Source: Planoprotostelium fungivorum (taxonomy: Eukaryota > Evosea > Variosea > Cavosteliida > Cavosteliaceae). Taken from it: 64,000 bases of DNA. Numbering within the stretch: the first letter of the stretch is position 1; each line of letters begins with the position of its first letter. Of this stretch, positions 20,775 through 33,147 are shown one piece after another. Made by a program: the position numbers and the translations under genes. The notes below the pieces were generated by a model. The model had not been told where the DNA came from, did not search any database, and saw only the letters and a program-made list of their open reading frames with translations. The stretch covers positions 1-64,000 of the forward strand of contig MDYQ01000049.1 of the NCBI GenBank assembly GCA_003024175.1, given 5' to 3'.

Positions 20775-23700
20775 TTAGATGGGTGCGAGGTCGGCCATGG
20801 AGGCAGATCTCTTCAGATTGATGTTGGATGGAGAGGAAGACATCTGTCGTTGCAGCTGCTGTTGCTCTCCGTATTCCACTCCGTCACTCAAGATCCTCTT
20901 CACGCAGAATCTGTTTCAGAATGAGGTTTTGGATCGTGTGATATGTGATTCGGAGATGATTGATTACCTGGTGATTCGAGTGGCGAAGGTGCATGCCTCC
21001 TTATAGACACCACCCAGACTTCCACAATTTGGCGTCGTGCACGCTTGCAGGCCCATCTCCAAATAACCTTGTGCCGGATCTTGCCACAACCCGATCTCTA
21101 ATGATCTGTCTCTCAATCAGCTCTCCCCTCTCAATCATCATCGATGGACGTCCTCTAAAGACAAACTCGTGAACTCATCACCTTCCGGGGAGGATGGCCG
21201 GATAAGAGAACGGCTCATCTTGTTGGATGTGCAGTGTGGCCTCTAAACCGGACGGGATGACGCACGAGATGGCGTCCATGCGAACGGTGATGCGATCGGA
21301 AAAGTTGTCGATCTTGATGAAATCGCCTCTTTCAAAGGGCCAGGGGTCTGCGTTGGAGAGCTCACCGTTGCGAGTCCCAAATTGCACGACGAAATTTCCG
21401 GTATTGGGATCACGAACGAGACCTGTGAGAATGAGCGAGTGGATGTCGAGGTCATCGTGTCGTGTGATGAGAGAGGGGATGATGATGATGTGAGACGATG
21501 GAAGAGATAATGTGATGACGCTGATTAGCTGAACGATGTGATGACACTGAATGATGGGTGATCTGATGAGACGAAGGAAAAGTGGGATAAGATATTCCAA
21601 AATACGATTGGAATTGAATAAAAGTAATATAAAATGGCACACCTATGATCATCCTGGCGTGTCCTTCTTCCAAGACCACTCTTCCTTCCGACTTGTTCAT
21701 CTGCAATATGTGCTCGTGTAGCCCTGATTTCAAAATTTGAATTCACAGGGAGGCGGGAGAATTCACCTTGCACGGCCGCCTGCGTGGTCATGTGATCTTG
21801 ACACGATCGAACGATGAATAGAACTTGTTTGTGCATCGTGTCTGATTCCTGGAATTCGATTATGCACCGACATAAAAGTCTCTTTTTTCTCTCTTTTTTT
21901 TCTTCTCTCACAAAATCATTCGTAAAAAGAAGGTCCACCTGTATGGTAGCAGATAAGAAGACGTATTCGTTGACCTGAACATCTCGTCAGATTTATTTTC
22001 AATCGAAATATGATTATATCTACAACCCTCTCTTTTTAAATATTACAATCAATAATTTTAGACCATATCAAGATGATTTCATGTCATGACAAAAGAAGAG
22101 GAGATGAATCTCTCACCTCGGGGAACAAGTTCGACATGATGTCTATATCCTCGAAATGTTCTGCACCGAACATGGGCACGTGATAATCATCCGTGCGTCT
22201 CCTCTATTCCCAGTCAATCACGATATCTCCACACAATGTCTCACCCTGGGATCGGCAAATTGAGGCACGGAGAATAAGTTGGGGTCATCCCAACCCAGAG
22301 ACGGAGGTGACGAGTCCTCTGATTTGACGGACGGTGGATTATATAGAGTCTGAGTTGGATTTGGAGGGTTTAGATTCGACGGAGATGACATGAGATGAGA
22401 GGGTGAGACGAGATGAGATGGTGAGGCGGCGAGACGTGCTGGAACGTGTTCGGCGTTGCCTCTCAACCGGGCGACCTGCGTGGGTTTATTTTTCTCGGCT
22501 GTAGATGGAGAATAAAATGAAATAAAATCACCTCGTTGAGGATCTTGAGGCGGGGGCCCATTCGATTGATTCCCAACTCGATGAGCTCTCCATCGGTCAA
22601 CTGCATGAAGGCTTTGATGTCTATCTCTTGCTCGTGGAAGGTGGCGATGTATTGAGACAGCTCCAGACCGTCCAGAATGGATGCAACTGTTACCACAGGA
22701 GTTTGGTTTGTCATCATGGTCGAAAAATTTGGAGACGTTTTCGTAGGGGAGGGTTCCAAGAGGGCCTCGACTGCATCGGTCAATCTTCCGCGCGCGGGAA
22801 AATTTCGAAATTTGAAAGTCACCGTTGGGTGGGTTCTTGTCTTCGAGAGAGTTTTTTCTAAAGCTGTCGCGAGGGATGATGCCCTGAGCGACCAACTGCT
22901 TCATCTGTGCCTTCTGCACCTCTATTCTGGCGAACGGACTCTTCGCACCTACCTGCATGCGATCATCATGATGTATCTACATCAGACATCGTCACCTCGA
23001 TGGGAGGGGAATAGACGATGATGCCTCTCAGAGGTGAATCGGCTCGCGTGAACTCGATCTTGATTCGAAAGGGTACTCCGTGACCTCTTACACTCGTGCA
23101 ACAACCTGATCGTCCGTCATTAATGTCCATTACCGTTTCAGGTGATCATCACCGATCTGTAACTTGGAGAAGTAGATACTGCCTCCCTTAACGATCGCGT
23201 GCGCTCCGTCTTCTCTCTGTTCGAGATGGAATGTTTTGGACTCGGTCAAAATGGGATTACCCTGGCAGAAATGGCAGGCACCTTGAGGTGGAACGCCTTT
23301 GTCTTTCGCTGAGACGAGAGTTAGACGGATCTCTTCTGCGGGTGTGTATGGGAACTTCTGATCGTCTTTGGAATGGACGATGTTGAGTTGGAGTGCAGGC
23401 CGCATGTTGATGCCCTGAAGTGACTGAGTGATGCAGTTGAGGGTGATATGGAGATGGATGTGGTTGTTACGGTATGGATATGTTATGATGAATCGGTGCA
23501 GAAAGAGATTAGAAACGTAGAAATTAGACTTTGTTAGGATCTATGTGTTTCTAGAATTTACTTTGGACGATAACGATAAGGATGGATTGCAGTCAAATCG
23601 ATCCATCATTTGAGACCTAGAGGAGATAGAATCATACCTTGGTTGCTCTCAGTGCATATTCCTCATCGTTTAACTGAGGTGGGATTCCTCTATGAGCAGT

Positions 23701-23802
23701 CTTCTGCCACACTGGAAAGAGAGTCTGCTTATCAGACACTAATTTCTCCCATGCAGTCCTGAAACTGACCATCAGTTTAGACTCGTTGGGTACGAAGGTC
23801 AT
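20775..23802 (-). CDS. Large SAM-domain protein, possible transcription regulator
   Basis: Starts near ATG 23802 (MTFVPNESKLMVSFRTAWEK); an in-frame ATG at 23904 is possible. A beta-rich N-terminal half follows: MRPALQLNIVHSKDDQKFPY, GSIYFSKLQIGDDHLKR, CCTSVRGHGVPFRIKIEFTR, PLRGIIVYSPPIEV. A SAM domain comes next (22510-22700: VASILDGLELSQYIATFHEQ, then FMQLTDGELIELGINRMGPR). Then a Pro/Ser-rich linker and a second conserved-looking region with GLVRDPNTGNFVVQFGTRNG, FERGDFIKIDNFSDRITVRM and a Cys-containing QACTTPNCGSLGGVYKEACT. The last exon ends SNINLKRSASMADLAPI. The beta-rich region before a SAM domain recalls immunoglobulin-fold DNA-binding proteins of the p53/Rel type, but this is only an impression. 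Splice phases link YPAILPG to SLEIGLWQD, extending the gene beyond the frame end at 21178. Confidence 0.65.
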
Positions 23803-24220
23803 GATGCTGTGTGTTGTCCGCTGAGGCGGAGTGAAAATTATTTTGATGAGACGCGAAATGTGGAACCAAGTTCTATCTATCGAGATTGCACGGGTTCTAT
23901 TCATCGATATAGTACAAGATCCGGCGTCTTGAACTTCTCTTGATGGAACATCAATGTCTAAGGATTGTTAAGCTTCTCAATTAAATCGGCAGCGAAATCG
24001 CATGGAGAGATCCAGGATGGAGATGCACCGTGAAGGTGACGTGAAATATTGACTTCGGATGCATTCGGTCCACCAAGGGAACAAGAGGAATTTGCTGTGA
24101 TGTTACCATCAGACATTCACATCAAATTCCTCTTCATTTCTTCACTGATGTCCACTCCTTTGATGAAAAGTTCACCGTGAAGGCGATCATACATCTGGGT
24201 TCTTTATAAACACATCTCAT

Positions 24221-25601
24221 TCAGAGGAACATGCAAGCCAGAAGAACGGCCACCATGGCAAAGAGGGTGGGTCTGAGGCCGTCAGAACCTCCACGCACGG
24301 CCGTGCTGATGGGCGTTGGAGCGAAGATGACTTGTCCGGGAAGAGATGTAACGGGTCCATTCAATCCTGTCCATCTCCATCAGCCACCTTGTCCACCATC
24401 TTCTTTCATCTCACCGATGTTCTCTTCATAGATGGCGGTGTAGAGGAGTGGTTGATCCTCTGGATGATTATGTCCGGGTGCGGCACCCAATGTGTTGATG
24501 GGGCAGTTGTCTGAACTCACACACAGACGATGTGCCTCTCCCAAAGCAGTGAGATTCGTCCATCCATTGATGAAGTCGCCGTGAAAACTGTAACCAGTGT
24601 TGTCTCCGTTGGACAGATAGAAGTTGCCGAGGTCGGTGATGGAAGATGTGTCGAAGAAGAATTCAAAGAAGATGGAGATGAGCGCGATGGGATGGGACTT
24701 TGGGCAGAGACCTCCGTCGAAACGGGCTGCGGGATAAGCCATCTGGAGGGTGTGAGTTCAAAAGGGATGATGCACGATGGATTATCACATGATCTTTGTG
24801 ATTGGGTGTGTCAATGTGGACTCCATCCCCTGTCGCGTGTCAATGAGAGGTAAAGGTCGAATCGTGAGGCTCACAGCACGAGGGGAAGTAAACTTCGGCT
24901 CGGATGTGCTCATTGCAGACCTCGGTAGGGAATCCATTGTACTCTTTGGAGTAGTCCTTACTCATGCACATCATCTGTACGGCTTGGTCGGTCGGATCGC
25001 TGCTGTTGAACGATCTGTTTGTTCCTCCGTTAACGACGTGTCGAGAGACAATAATGGATGGTACCTCTTGGAAGGATCTCCAGCTAACATCCTCAAACCA
25101 CGCGGAAATGCTGCCGCGTAAGTTCCTTGAGGGCAGTAAACTTGTCCATCGAGAGTGGCATTGTAATCGCAGGCACGATTCTGATAGTAGATGGCCTGGT
25201 TCTGTCAGACGAGCTTGTCATCTGAAGCAATAGACTCACGGTTCCAGACCAAGGAACGAGGCTATACGTTCCGTTCTGATTCTTATGGTACAAAGAGGGC
25301 ACCCAATAGTTGCTGTGATCCAACTTCTTATCGCATGTCGTTCCAGTTGCATTCTCTGCGAAATCGATGCCCAGCATGGTTCGATTGAAGGCATTTCCTG
25401 ATGGAGTATCAGTCTCCACGAACGAGGACGTGAAGTTTCACCTCCGACGATGGAATGCACGTGTGGGGCGGGTCTTCCAGGGGTCACAATCGGATCAGCT
25501 CTTTGGACACTGAGAGGATTACAGTTGACCACGAATGTATCTCCTGCGTGGGCGACGGCCGCTAGACAGACAAAGAAGGTACAAGCGATGATGCTCCTCA
25601 T
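24221..25601 (-). CDS. DUF1996 secreted protein with GPI-type C-terminus
   Basis: Signal peptide MRSIIACTFFVCLAAVAHAG, then DTFVVNCNPLSVQRADPIVT and PGRPAPHVHSIVGG, the start of the DUF1996 domain. Further exons give NAFNRTMLGIDF, HSNYWVPSLYHKNQNGTYSL, then a region with FPRGLRMLAGDP, FPTEVCNEH and PAARFDGGLCPKSHPIALIS, FFEFFFDTSS, and SNGDNTGYSFHGDFINGWTN, all in family order. The last exon ends LRPTLFAMVAVLLACMFL, a hydrophobic tail right at the stop, as for a GPI-anchor signal. The family is common in fungi, often fused to lectin or WSC domains; its biochemical role is unknown. A surface or wall role is inferred. Stop TGA at 24221-24223. Confidence 0.88.
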
Positions 25602-25759
25602 TTGGCTGCGGATGTAGAAATGTGAGATCGGTCTCTCCGATAGACAGTTCTGACAGTCACGTGAACTACCGTGAGTCTTCGTGGTAGTTAGCGTGTAGAT
25701 TTATCACCAGACATGAGACGAGCTGACGACGGCTCAATTATGACATAAGCTCAACGGCA

Positions 25760-25767
25760 TATATAAA
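25760..25767 (+). promoter_or_regulatory. TATA box (TATATAAA)
   Basis: TATATAAAT lies 29 nt before a plus-strand ATG (25796) and about 160 nt upstream of the divergent DUF1996 start. The spacing fits the small plus-strand frame at 25796-25915 better, but it is near the ATG, implying a very short leader. Confidence 0.4.
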
Positions 25768-25795
25768 TATTAAGCCCCCGGCTATTGTCCACACC

Positions 25796-25915
25796 ATGAT
25801 GGTGAAGTCGAGTAGTGGATCGTTCACCGTGGACAAATCGCTCGTAGTGAAGCCATGTCTCACGTATTTCACTGAGTGGTGCACCATATCGTGTGGTCAT
25901 CAGTGTCAGACGTGA
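25796..25915 (+). CDS. Candidate micro-protein, Cys-rich C-terminus
   Basis: A 39-codon frame starting with two ATGs (MMVKSSSGSFTVDKSLVVKP), ending YFTEWCTISCGHQCQT before TGA. Four Cys and one His are clustered at the end (C-x7-C-x3-C-x3-C). It follows a perfect TATA box. The stop overlaps a GTGAGT donor, so it may instead be a first exon spliced onward. No family is recognised. Evidence is only promoter plus frame. Confidence 0.3.
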   Translation: MMVKSSSGSFTVDKSLVVKPCLTYFTEWCTISCGHQCQT

Positions 25916-26011
25916 GTGATTGCCGTGAAGAGTATGTACTATTGAAGCATGGAGGAAGAAGAGAGTAACAACTCATTCGATCTGATGTGATGATGATGCA
26001 TCGAAGCATCT

Positions 26012-27354
26012 TTATAGAGACACAAGCCAGCCCAACTTTTGGGAGGCAGTACCATAGGTGAAGAATAGATTATAGGCAGCGAGGGCCAACCTTCCGTTGT
26101 CCACGCAAGCGATCTGTCCTCGACGAAGGTTGCTGTTAGGGATGGCAATGGTGGTCCAATTGAGTCCATCTACACTGTTGTACAGGTGACACTCGGGTAT
26201 GAGACCAGACCGATCATTACGGCCGAGAGCCCACATCTGACCATCACATTCGATGAATTTGGCTTCGGCAGTTTCGAGGTCATCACTGTGATCGCTGTAC
26301 TCCGTCAGAAAAATATTAACAGCATGACGCACCTATTATCAGAGTAATCAGTGTTGAAATTGACCTTCTTAAGCTGCATGTCTTTGTCCATGAGGTAGTG
26401 GTCCTTGTGGTGGAATAGCACACGATCGTAAGTGGGCAAATAGTTGAAAGCGAGGGGATACAAGTCATCATCGACGGTCTCTCTCGGAAATACAAACTCA
26501 ACGAGGTCCTGGCCATCTGCATGGGTCAACGGTGATGTAAAAAGTCGAATCACTCTGGCTGATGTATGCCGTGCGAGCGGTATCGTTCTTGACGACAAAC
26601 ATGACACCGTAAGGACCGAGGGAGGATATCTGGGTGACTGTGCAAGAAGGCTCTTGATCCGTTTCGAGCTTGCAAGGTGTGGAATTGATGGTGAAGTTCT
26701 GTGAGATGTCACCACGCTTTGTAAAATGCCACCGTTCACCCATTTTGTGACCCAGGTCAAATCGTCAGCCAGAGTTTCGACCGTCTGTTGCTTGTAGTTG
26801 ATTCTGGCCACGAAAGTCTGATCACGATGAGCATGAGTCGTGCGTCGACGACGCCGACCTGATTAAAAGCGTTCACGAGCTGCTCTTCTGACACACTCTG
26901 ATCTGATGCGTAATCACCCTTCTTGACCCACGTGATGCCATCCTACCGTACAATTCAGCCGACTTATTGGCTGTCAACACACCTGAGAATAATGCAAGCT
27001 CGTGTTTGTCTGAGAACCCGCCTCCACGAAGAGAACGAAAGATTTGAGGGAAGGCAGCCAATAGGCGCTGCGTCTGACGTAAGAAGCGTATTTGTCAGGG
27101 ACTTCATAGACTTGGTTCCAGGTGTCTCTGTTGGTGTCGTTGCTGTGGTATACGACAACTCCTTTTTTAGCGACTAAGGCGATCTGGGTCAGTTAGCGGT
27201 GATGATGAGGTGACGTGTGACGGACCATGTTCAAGTTGTTGTCGTCCTCTACGGGTGCAGAGAGGGAGCCATCAAAGCGGGGATCCGGCTTTCTTGGATA
27301 GGCGTGGGCAAGTTGGATGGCAATGGAGAGAGCCAGCAAGGTGAGGAGTTTCAT
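26012..27354 (-). CDS. Secreted protein, possible beta-propeller (sialidase-like)
   Basis: Signal peptide MKLLTLLALSIAIQLAHAYP. Exons then read GVVVYHSNDTNRDTWNQVYE, SAYWLPSLKSFVLFVEAGSQ, LHYSQDGITWVKKGDYASDQ, FVARINYKQQTVETLADDLT, LYPLAFNYLPTYDRVLFHHK, HLYNSVDGLNWTTIAIPNSN and a final GTASQKLGWLVSL. The recurring 'S.DG..W' pattern (SQDGITW, SVDGLNW) resembles BNR/sialidase-type propeller blades. Several N-glycosylation sequons are present. About five exons. No catalytic residues can be assigned; it could be a carbohydrate-binding surface or secreted protein. Neighbouring secreted DUF1996 gene lies on the same strand. Confidence 0.7.
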
Positions 27355-27958
27355 TGATCAGTGCACCTGCATCATCTTAGGACCATCAGACTCGCCGTTT
27401 CTCACCGAGAAGAGTTGTATGATTGAACTGCTGCTGTTTGGCTGCTGCTTCTGTTGTGAATGATGAGAGAGGGATGCATTCGAGCTCATTTATCCGAACC
27501 TGGACGTCAACAGGTTACAAAACTCGGGTGGGCATACGGATAAATCTGCTGATTTATCCTTCTGACACTTGGCTGGCAATATACATCAGGAACACAGATC
27601 TCGACATTGAGAATCTTGATTTTTGGATTCCTGTTTCGATGCTTCGATATGCTGAACAGATCCAATCGAGTGTGTTCAGCCACAAATGGTATCCGTTGCA
27701 CGATCTTCAGCTTCCTTGCGACCCGGTTGGAAAATAAACGGAAGATACGCGTTATGCTTCACCTTCGATCAGACTCCCGTCAGAAATTCGCAAACTTTCG
27801 ATAACGGATCATTCAGTCCGCACTACTTGATTAGTCCTGATTCATCCGTGATTTCTCCTTTGGCGTTCGGCGCAGAACAGAGATGCTCACATGCTTGTAC
27901 TCCAACCTTTTCAAGAAACAAAGTAGGGACATCATCGATAGTCATCAGAAGATGTTCT
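27355..27958. other. Intergenic region
   Basis: About 600 bp between two minus-strand genes. Short frames exist on both strands but none has an ATG start and features that support a gene. Confidence 0.5.
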
Positions 27959-30265
27959 TTATGTCGTCGTCGTGACTTTCGTATAGATGTTGAGTGCGAT
28001 GACCGCTGCGGACATGAGACTGACCACCACGATGGCTGATATGGCGATGCAGGTGGGTCGGACCAATTTACTGCGAGGTAAGACGCGGAAGTGATAATCT
28101 CTCGCATCTGTTCCTTCGCATCAGTACATGTGATGTGGAGGATCGTCACCTGTTGCGTAATCATCTGTGATGAGATTCATCGTGTCCCTCTCCACTGACC
28201 TCCTGTATTCTTCTTCGCTCACCAGATCTGAGACATGTGAACTCTTGATGAAATGCCTGATGAGAAAAAGAAATATTTCACAACACACGATCGATTATGA
28301 ATTGTATCGTATCTTTCATCTACTCGTATTTATCTCCTTCATTGTATTCACGAGAACAAATCATACACTTCTCACCTTCATCAAAATTGACCGTGATACG
28401 TGTGAAGCCTCTGTGCCTGGATACGATGTAGAGTAGCATCGGTATCACAAAATTTGTGATGCCGTTCACGCACAGACTCGTCCAACTGCATCCGTTACCC
28501 CTCTTTCGACGTGAAATTTCCCCGGAATTTCTCACTTGATGACATCCAACGCTCCCTGACCCGGGTACAGCAAGACGGAGATGACCCACGGAAAAATGAC
28601 GGCCCAAAATGTTCCGACGCCTGCGAGATGTCGGTGAAATTTCACTCTCTCTCGCTCACTCTTCCTGCAGATGTTGTTTTCTACCAGATTGTACTTCATG
28701 ATGATGGAGAAGACAGGGAGACCACTTAAGAGGGCAACGATGGGGAAGAGATAGACGCAGATGGAAGATATGGTGTGGAGAGCTTTAGAGTGTCGTGTGC
28801 TGTGATGATGTCATGGTGATGTGGAACATGATGGTGAGTCGATGATGTCGTCGCGATGATGAGTTATCATCAGAGGTGATATGTCATCAGAGATGATCAG
28901 AGATGAGATGATCAGAGATGAGATGATCAGAGATGAGATGATCAGAGATGAGATGATCAGAGATGGGATGGGTCATGATGTCATCTGGTGATGTATGGAT
29001 ACTTACGATGTTTGGAGGGCGAGAAGGAGATCTTGTCCATCTCCGAATCGAAGAGCGTATCCACCCAGCATCCCGATGATGATGTAGAACAGAGACGAGA
29101 CGATGACCGATGTGTAGATGGACCTCTTCACTCCCACTTCAGGTGACTGATTCGTTCATCAGTATACGTGATGGTGTGATCATCGATCGATGATGATGTG
29201 CAGATGGTGAGATCATGCAGATGATGATGTGACGGAATGTGATGCGATGTCGATGTTTCTCACCTTCTCGTTACACCAAGAAGGTATCGTCGTGACATAC
29301 GCGAAATTAAAGATGATGCTACCCAATACCGGAGCCTGATTCGACGTGATGACGGGAACGCTCTCGTGAAATCCCAATATGCAACACGTGACCACCCACT
29401 GGACAAAAATGGCCAACGTGAGAACGAAAGCACCTTTAGAGGTGAGATGATGACGATGGCGCGTGAAGATGGTTGTCATCTCACCCTTTTGGACGATGAT
29501 GTTGTCGTCTAAATTGAAGAAACCCATGGGTATGGTCACTGCGACGACGATTATGTAACCCAGAGTCAAGACATAATCATCTCCGAATGGTGATGATCCC
29601 ACCTGCAGATGATTGAGTCACGTGAGCAGATGGAGGATGGACATTCGAAGAAGGTTGATGATTCAAACATCAATCGTTGGTGAACAGGATGAACATCCTT
29701 GTAAGAGGTACTCACGTCTGGCAGTTTGTGTGCCGTGATGAAGCCCAAAGGCCAAAATCGCAGGGCGTGCGATTGTCCAAAGACGGCGATGAAGGCTCCA
29801 TCGACCGTCTGAGCTGATATGACGACGGCCGGAATGAACGCAGCGATCATGGAGCCAATCAAGAGCAGCACCGTCAAGATATAAGCCCAGTTCCAGAAGA
29901 AGACTTTGGCTACTCCCGCGAATTCGATTCGTCCCTTCTCGTCTGAGAAGTGTATGATTAAGAGATGGGCCCACCTTGAATCGTCCATTTCCAGGGACCT
30001 TCTCCATAGCTGAACACAACATGACGGACGATAGATAGCTGATAATGGCGACGGCTACGATGCATATGACGGGTGTCAACCATCCCGCCTCTTGAAAGAG
30101 AAGAGGTATCGTCAAGATACCAGGTCCGGTGATAGAATTGATCAGAAGCATGATACCGCCCGCGAAGGTGATTGTCTTTGGGCCTCCTACACTCGCCGAA
30201 TGACCGGCCGTCGGTGTATCGAGGACGTCATCTTCTTCCAATCGAGTGTATTCGAATTCAGACAT
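27959..30265 (-). CDS. AAAP-family (SLC36/38-like) amino-acid transporter
   Basis: The N-terminal cytosolic part MSEFEYTRLEEDDVLDTPTA is followed by the signature NSITGPGILTIPLLFQEAGW in TM1 and ICIVAVAIISYLSSVMLCSA in TM2. Further exons supply VFFWNWAYILTVLLLIGSMI, DDYVLTLGYIIVVAVTIPMG, LTLAIFVQWVVTCCILGFHE, VLGSIIFNFAYVTTIPSWCN, ISSICVYLFPIVALLSGLPV, VISVLLYPGQGAL and a last TM, CIAISAIVVVSLMSAAVIAL. That makes ten to eleven membrane segments, usual for the family. About nine exons; one intron carries a 15-bp tandem repeat. The family moves neutral amino acids across plasma or lysosomal membranes. Stop TAA (27959-27961) sits in CATAAAG. Confidence 0.85.
28891..28968. repeat. Intronic 15-bp minisatellite
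   Basis: About five copies of AGATGATCAGAGATG in an intron of the transporter gene, nearly perfect and so recently expanded. Not a CRISPR array: there are no spacers. Confidence 0.9.
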
Positions 30266-30853
30266 GCACGATGGTGTGGTGTTCGTGTTCTGGTGGTCCG
30301 TTTCTTCGTCAATAATTTGTGACGCGCAGAATCTTGCGAGGACAATTCAAAGTGCCAACTTCATGTGAAATCTTCCTCCTCTTCACAAACACAAGAATGA
30401 TACGAGATAATTCAGTGCCTGTGATGGACGACAAGAGCCGGCGGGATCCGTGTGGAAACCTCCTGTGATGGATCTCTTCAACTGTGATGGATGACGTACA
30501 TTTCTCACTCCCTGTGAGACTATAATGTCGAGCCTAATATCCAGCTCGAATATAGAGGAGAAGAGAGATCATGATGCATGCCCACGGGACCACCCGTGTC
30601 CCGTGATCTTTTCACCTTCCTTTCCTCCCACGCGTGGGTATTCCAGTAATCCCACCTCTATTGTCCATTGAGAACAACACCCTCTCCTAGTCTTCGAGTG
30701 ATGGATGAATATTAGACGTGTAGCACCCTGCGCCTCGACGTGTGTAAATCATTCCAACACGGTGGAACCCGCGTGTTTTCATCTGTTTCTCCATACGTAC
30801 TCTGCTCTCCCTTCTGAGAAAACCACAATCCACAAGCTCAGCACACGCAATAT

Positions 30854-31105
30854 ATGAACGACACGAACGCACGGACACCAACCATCACATTGAACGAAGA
30901 CATGGACAGAGACCAACGAAGGATGCAGTGGAATGCTTCGAATGAGACCAGTGATTCGACAAATGAGGGAGGGAAGATGAAGAGACAGACGAACGAGGAT
31001 AAGCCTTCTAGTATACTGTATGGAGGCTTGTGGTTCACGTTCAATGAGAAGACATCAAGGATCTCATGCTGGAATGCACCATTCGGAACGACAAAGAGTC
31101 AGTGA
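30854..31105 (+). CDS. Small hydrophilic protein, unknown
   Basis: A single exon of 83 codons, MNDTNARTPTITLNEDMDRD to NAPFGTTKSQ. Composition is polar (Asn, Thr, Asp, Lys) with one hydrophobic YGGLWFTFNEK stretch, and codon use resembles neighbouring genes. No family recognised. It is divergent from the transporter (588 bp between starts) and 300 bp upstream of the TMEM135-like gene, of which it could also be an upstream exon. Confidence 0.45.
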   Translation: MNDTNARTPTITLNEDMDRDQRRMQWNASNETSDSTNEGGKMKRQTNEDKPSSILYGGLWFTFNEKTSRISCWNAPFGTTKSQ

Positions 31106-31403
31106 CTTTAGAACTTTCCTTGCACTACCGTATCTGTACATAAAGTAAAAGAGGTTGATCACTTGTATTGTGTAACTTGGTGTGCGGGAACGACATCAAT
31201 CCCAATGACAAACGGGAAGGACTCAAATCCTCTTCGGGGATCTCCTTCATGAGATTTGTAACAGACAGTCAAACACATACACATCACGCGAAGTTCGCAG
31301 TTCGCGGGCTAATCTCGACAGATCATCGGGAACTCCACCGACAACCGAAAGTGAACGTGTGGCCCTTCCATGGTGTGACAGAGAGGCGCAGAATCGTGGC
31401 AGG

Positions 31404-32980
31404 ATGGAAAGAGTGTTGGTCAAGTTTTCGAGAGGATTCTGCCTGGCATGGGGTCTAAAATGTTTGATAGACGTGCTCGCGGGTGAGTTGGTATCGATCT
31501 GAGACAACACATCTCTTCGTCGATGGTTGGTATCACCTCCGTTTTGATCCACCATAGGACTTCTTAAGTCCAGAAATCGTTCACGTTGGGTGACAACAGT
31601 AACAGCATTCACGAGCCGAAACGTGAGGTCTTCGATACGATCTTCACCTGATTTATGTCATCAGTCATTGAAATATGGTGCATGGTTAGGCACCCTACTG
31701 GCAACAACAGAAGCTGTCGACCTCTTTGCTCAAAAGTTTGATGGAATGAGGTAACGACGTTTCATTTGTAATCACTCATAGAGGCAAGTCAAACATTGAG
31801 AACATGGTTGTCCAGTGGAGTGGCCAGTCTGTCCCTCCTCTTCTTACCTCCATCGATTCGGATGAAGATCAGCATGTTTCTCTTCGTTCGATCGTTAGAG
31901 GTGACGGTCATTCGACCTGCATCACATGCCGATCGGTGAACAGATCGTCGTAAAGAGGGCAGTCGAGAGAGGATATGTACCTTCCATACCACATGCAGAT
32001 GTCTTGCTGACTTCTCTGGCATCCGCTCAGGTGAAGAATTGTTTCTCATCTGATGGAAACTCGATCTCACTCTCACACAGATCTATTGGGCGTGGTTCTA
32101 TGGAAAGAGTACGATCCCCTCCTCTCATCTCAAATTCTTAGAACAAGGTGATGATGATGCATGCACGCATTTGTGAGTGACATCCATCAGATGGACCCTC
32201 TAAACAAGTCAAAGAGACATTGGCCAGCTATCTCGCCGGTGATGAGATCCATCATCGAGTCGTCCGAGACATGATGCGTCCCTCCATCGCCGTCGGGTCG
32301 CTCATCGTGTTCTTTACAAGAGGTATATGTGCCTTCATCTCATCTTCTGACACACATAAGGACTGAAGAAATCATCCAAAATGGCCTTGAAAAATTTCAT
32401 CACACCCACCCTCTTGCGGTACAAATTATTGATCCGAAGACCTTTTGAGACGGTTTTTGGGACGATGGTGGGGATATGTCGGTCGACTGTCTTCTTTTCC
32501 CTCTACATGACTCTATCGTGGTATGTAGTCTGTATTCTGACGAGGGTGAGTGCGATAGAGTGATGTTCATGTGATGATGTTTCACGTGACATCGTCTCAT
32601 CGGACTCATGGTGTTGTAGATGGGATCTCGTAGCCATTTGTTACCTGCCATCGGTGGATTCATCGGAGGCTCATCCGTCATGTTGGACAGGTGATCACGT
32701 TCATCATCACATCACACCAATCACCATCGTGCATCATCAGCATCTCACCAACTCCAGCGAGAGCCGTAGGAGTGAATTCGTCCTCTATATCCTCCAACAG
32801 AGTCTCCCCTCTACCTATCGTCTCCTGTCCTCCAAGTCGATCGTCCCCCACATACCTCACGCTTCCATCTTCTTATTTGCCTTCGCCTTGACCGTCTTAC
32901 GTCGGGAGCACATGATGAAGAGTCCACTCATGAGAAAATCGATTCACACCGTATTCGATGTCTTATTTGGAAGACGCTGA
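31404..32980 (+). CDS. TMEM135-like multi-pass membrane protein
   Basis: Joined exons read MERVLVKFSRGFCLAWGLKC, SLKYGAWLGTLLATTEAVDL, TLRTWLSSGVASLSLLFLPP, IVVKRAVERGYVPSIPHADV, LLTSLASAQ then IYWAWFYGKSTIPSSHLKFL. That last pair of blocks matches the TMEM135 'PHgDVLLf.l.sAQI.Y.WfyhPe.lP.Sy.kFL' signature. C-terminal exons give LRYKLLIRRPFETVFGTMVG, SHLLPAIGGFIGGSSVMLD, FVLYILQQSLPSTYRLL and HIPHASIFLFAFALTVL, ending KSIHTVFDVLFGRR. Human TMEM135 acts in peroxisome and lipid homeostasis and mitochondrial dynamics; the local role is inferred. The N-terminal exon can extend upstream to about 31240, and one junction near 31760 is unresolved in phase. AATAAA lies about 12 nt after the stop. Confidence 0.8.
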
Positions 32981-33147
32981 GAATGCCAGAATAAAGGAGA
33001 AGAATAGAAGACAAACGTTATCCTCTGCAATGATAAATGAAAGACACAGACAGTTCTGTTCAAGAACAGAAGATCAACATCGAAATGCATCCATTCTGTC
33101 TCTGAAAATGAAGACAAGGACACAGGCGAGTCTATCGTATATCTTCT

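Noticed and set aside
28891-28968. Short regularly spaced repeats that could suggest a CRISPR array
   Set aside because: Continuous 15-bp tandem units without spacers, inside a eukaryotic intron.
31168-31458. 96-codon plus-strand frame upstream of the TMEM135-like gene
   Set aside because: A different frame over the same bases gives the TMEM135 N-terminal exon, which has family support.
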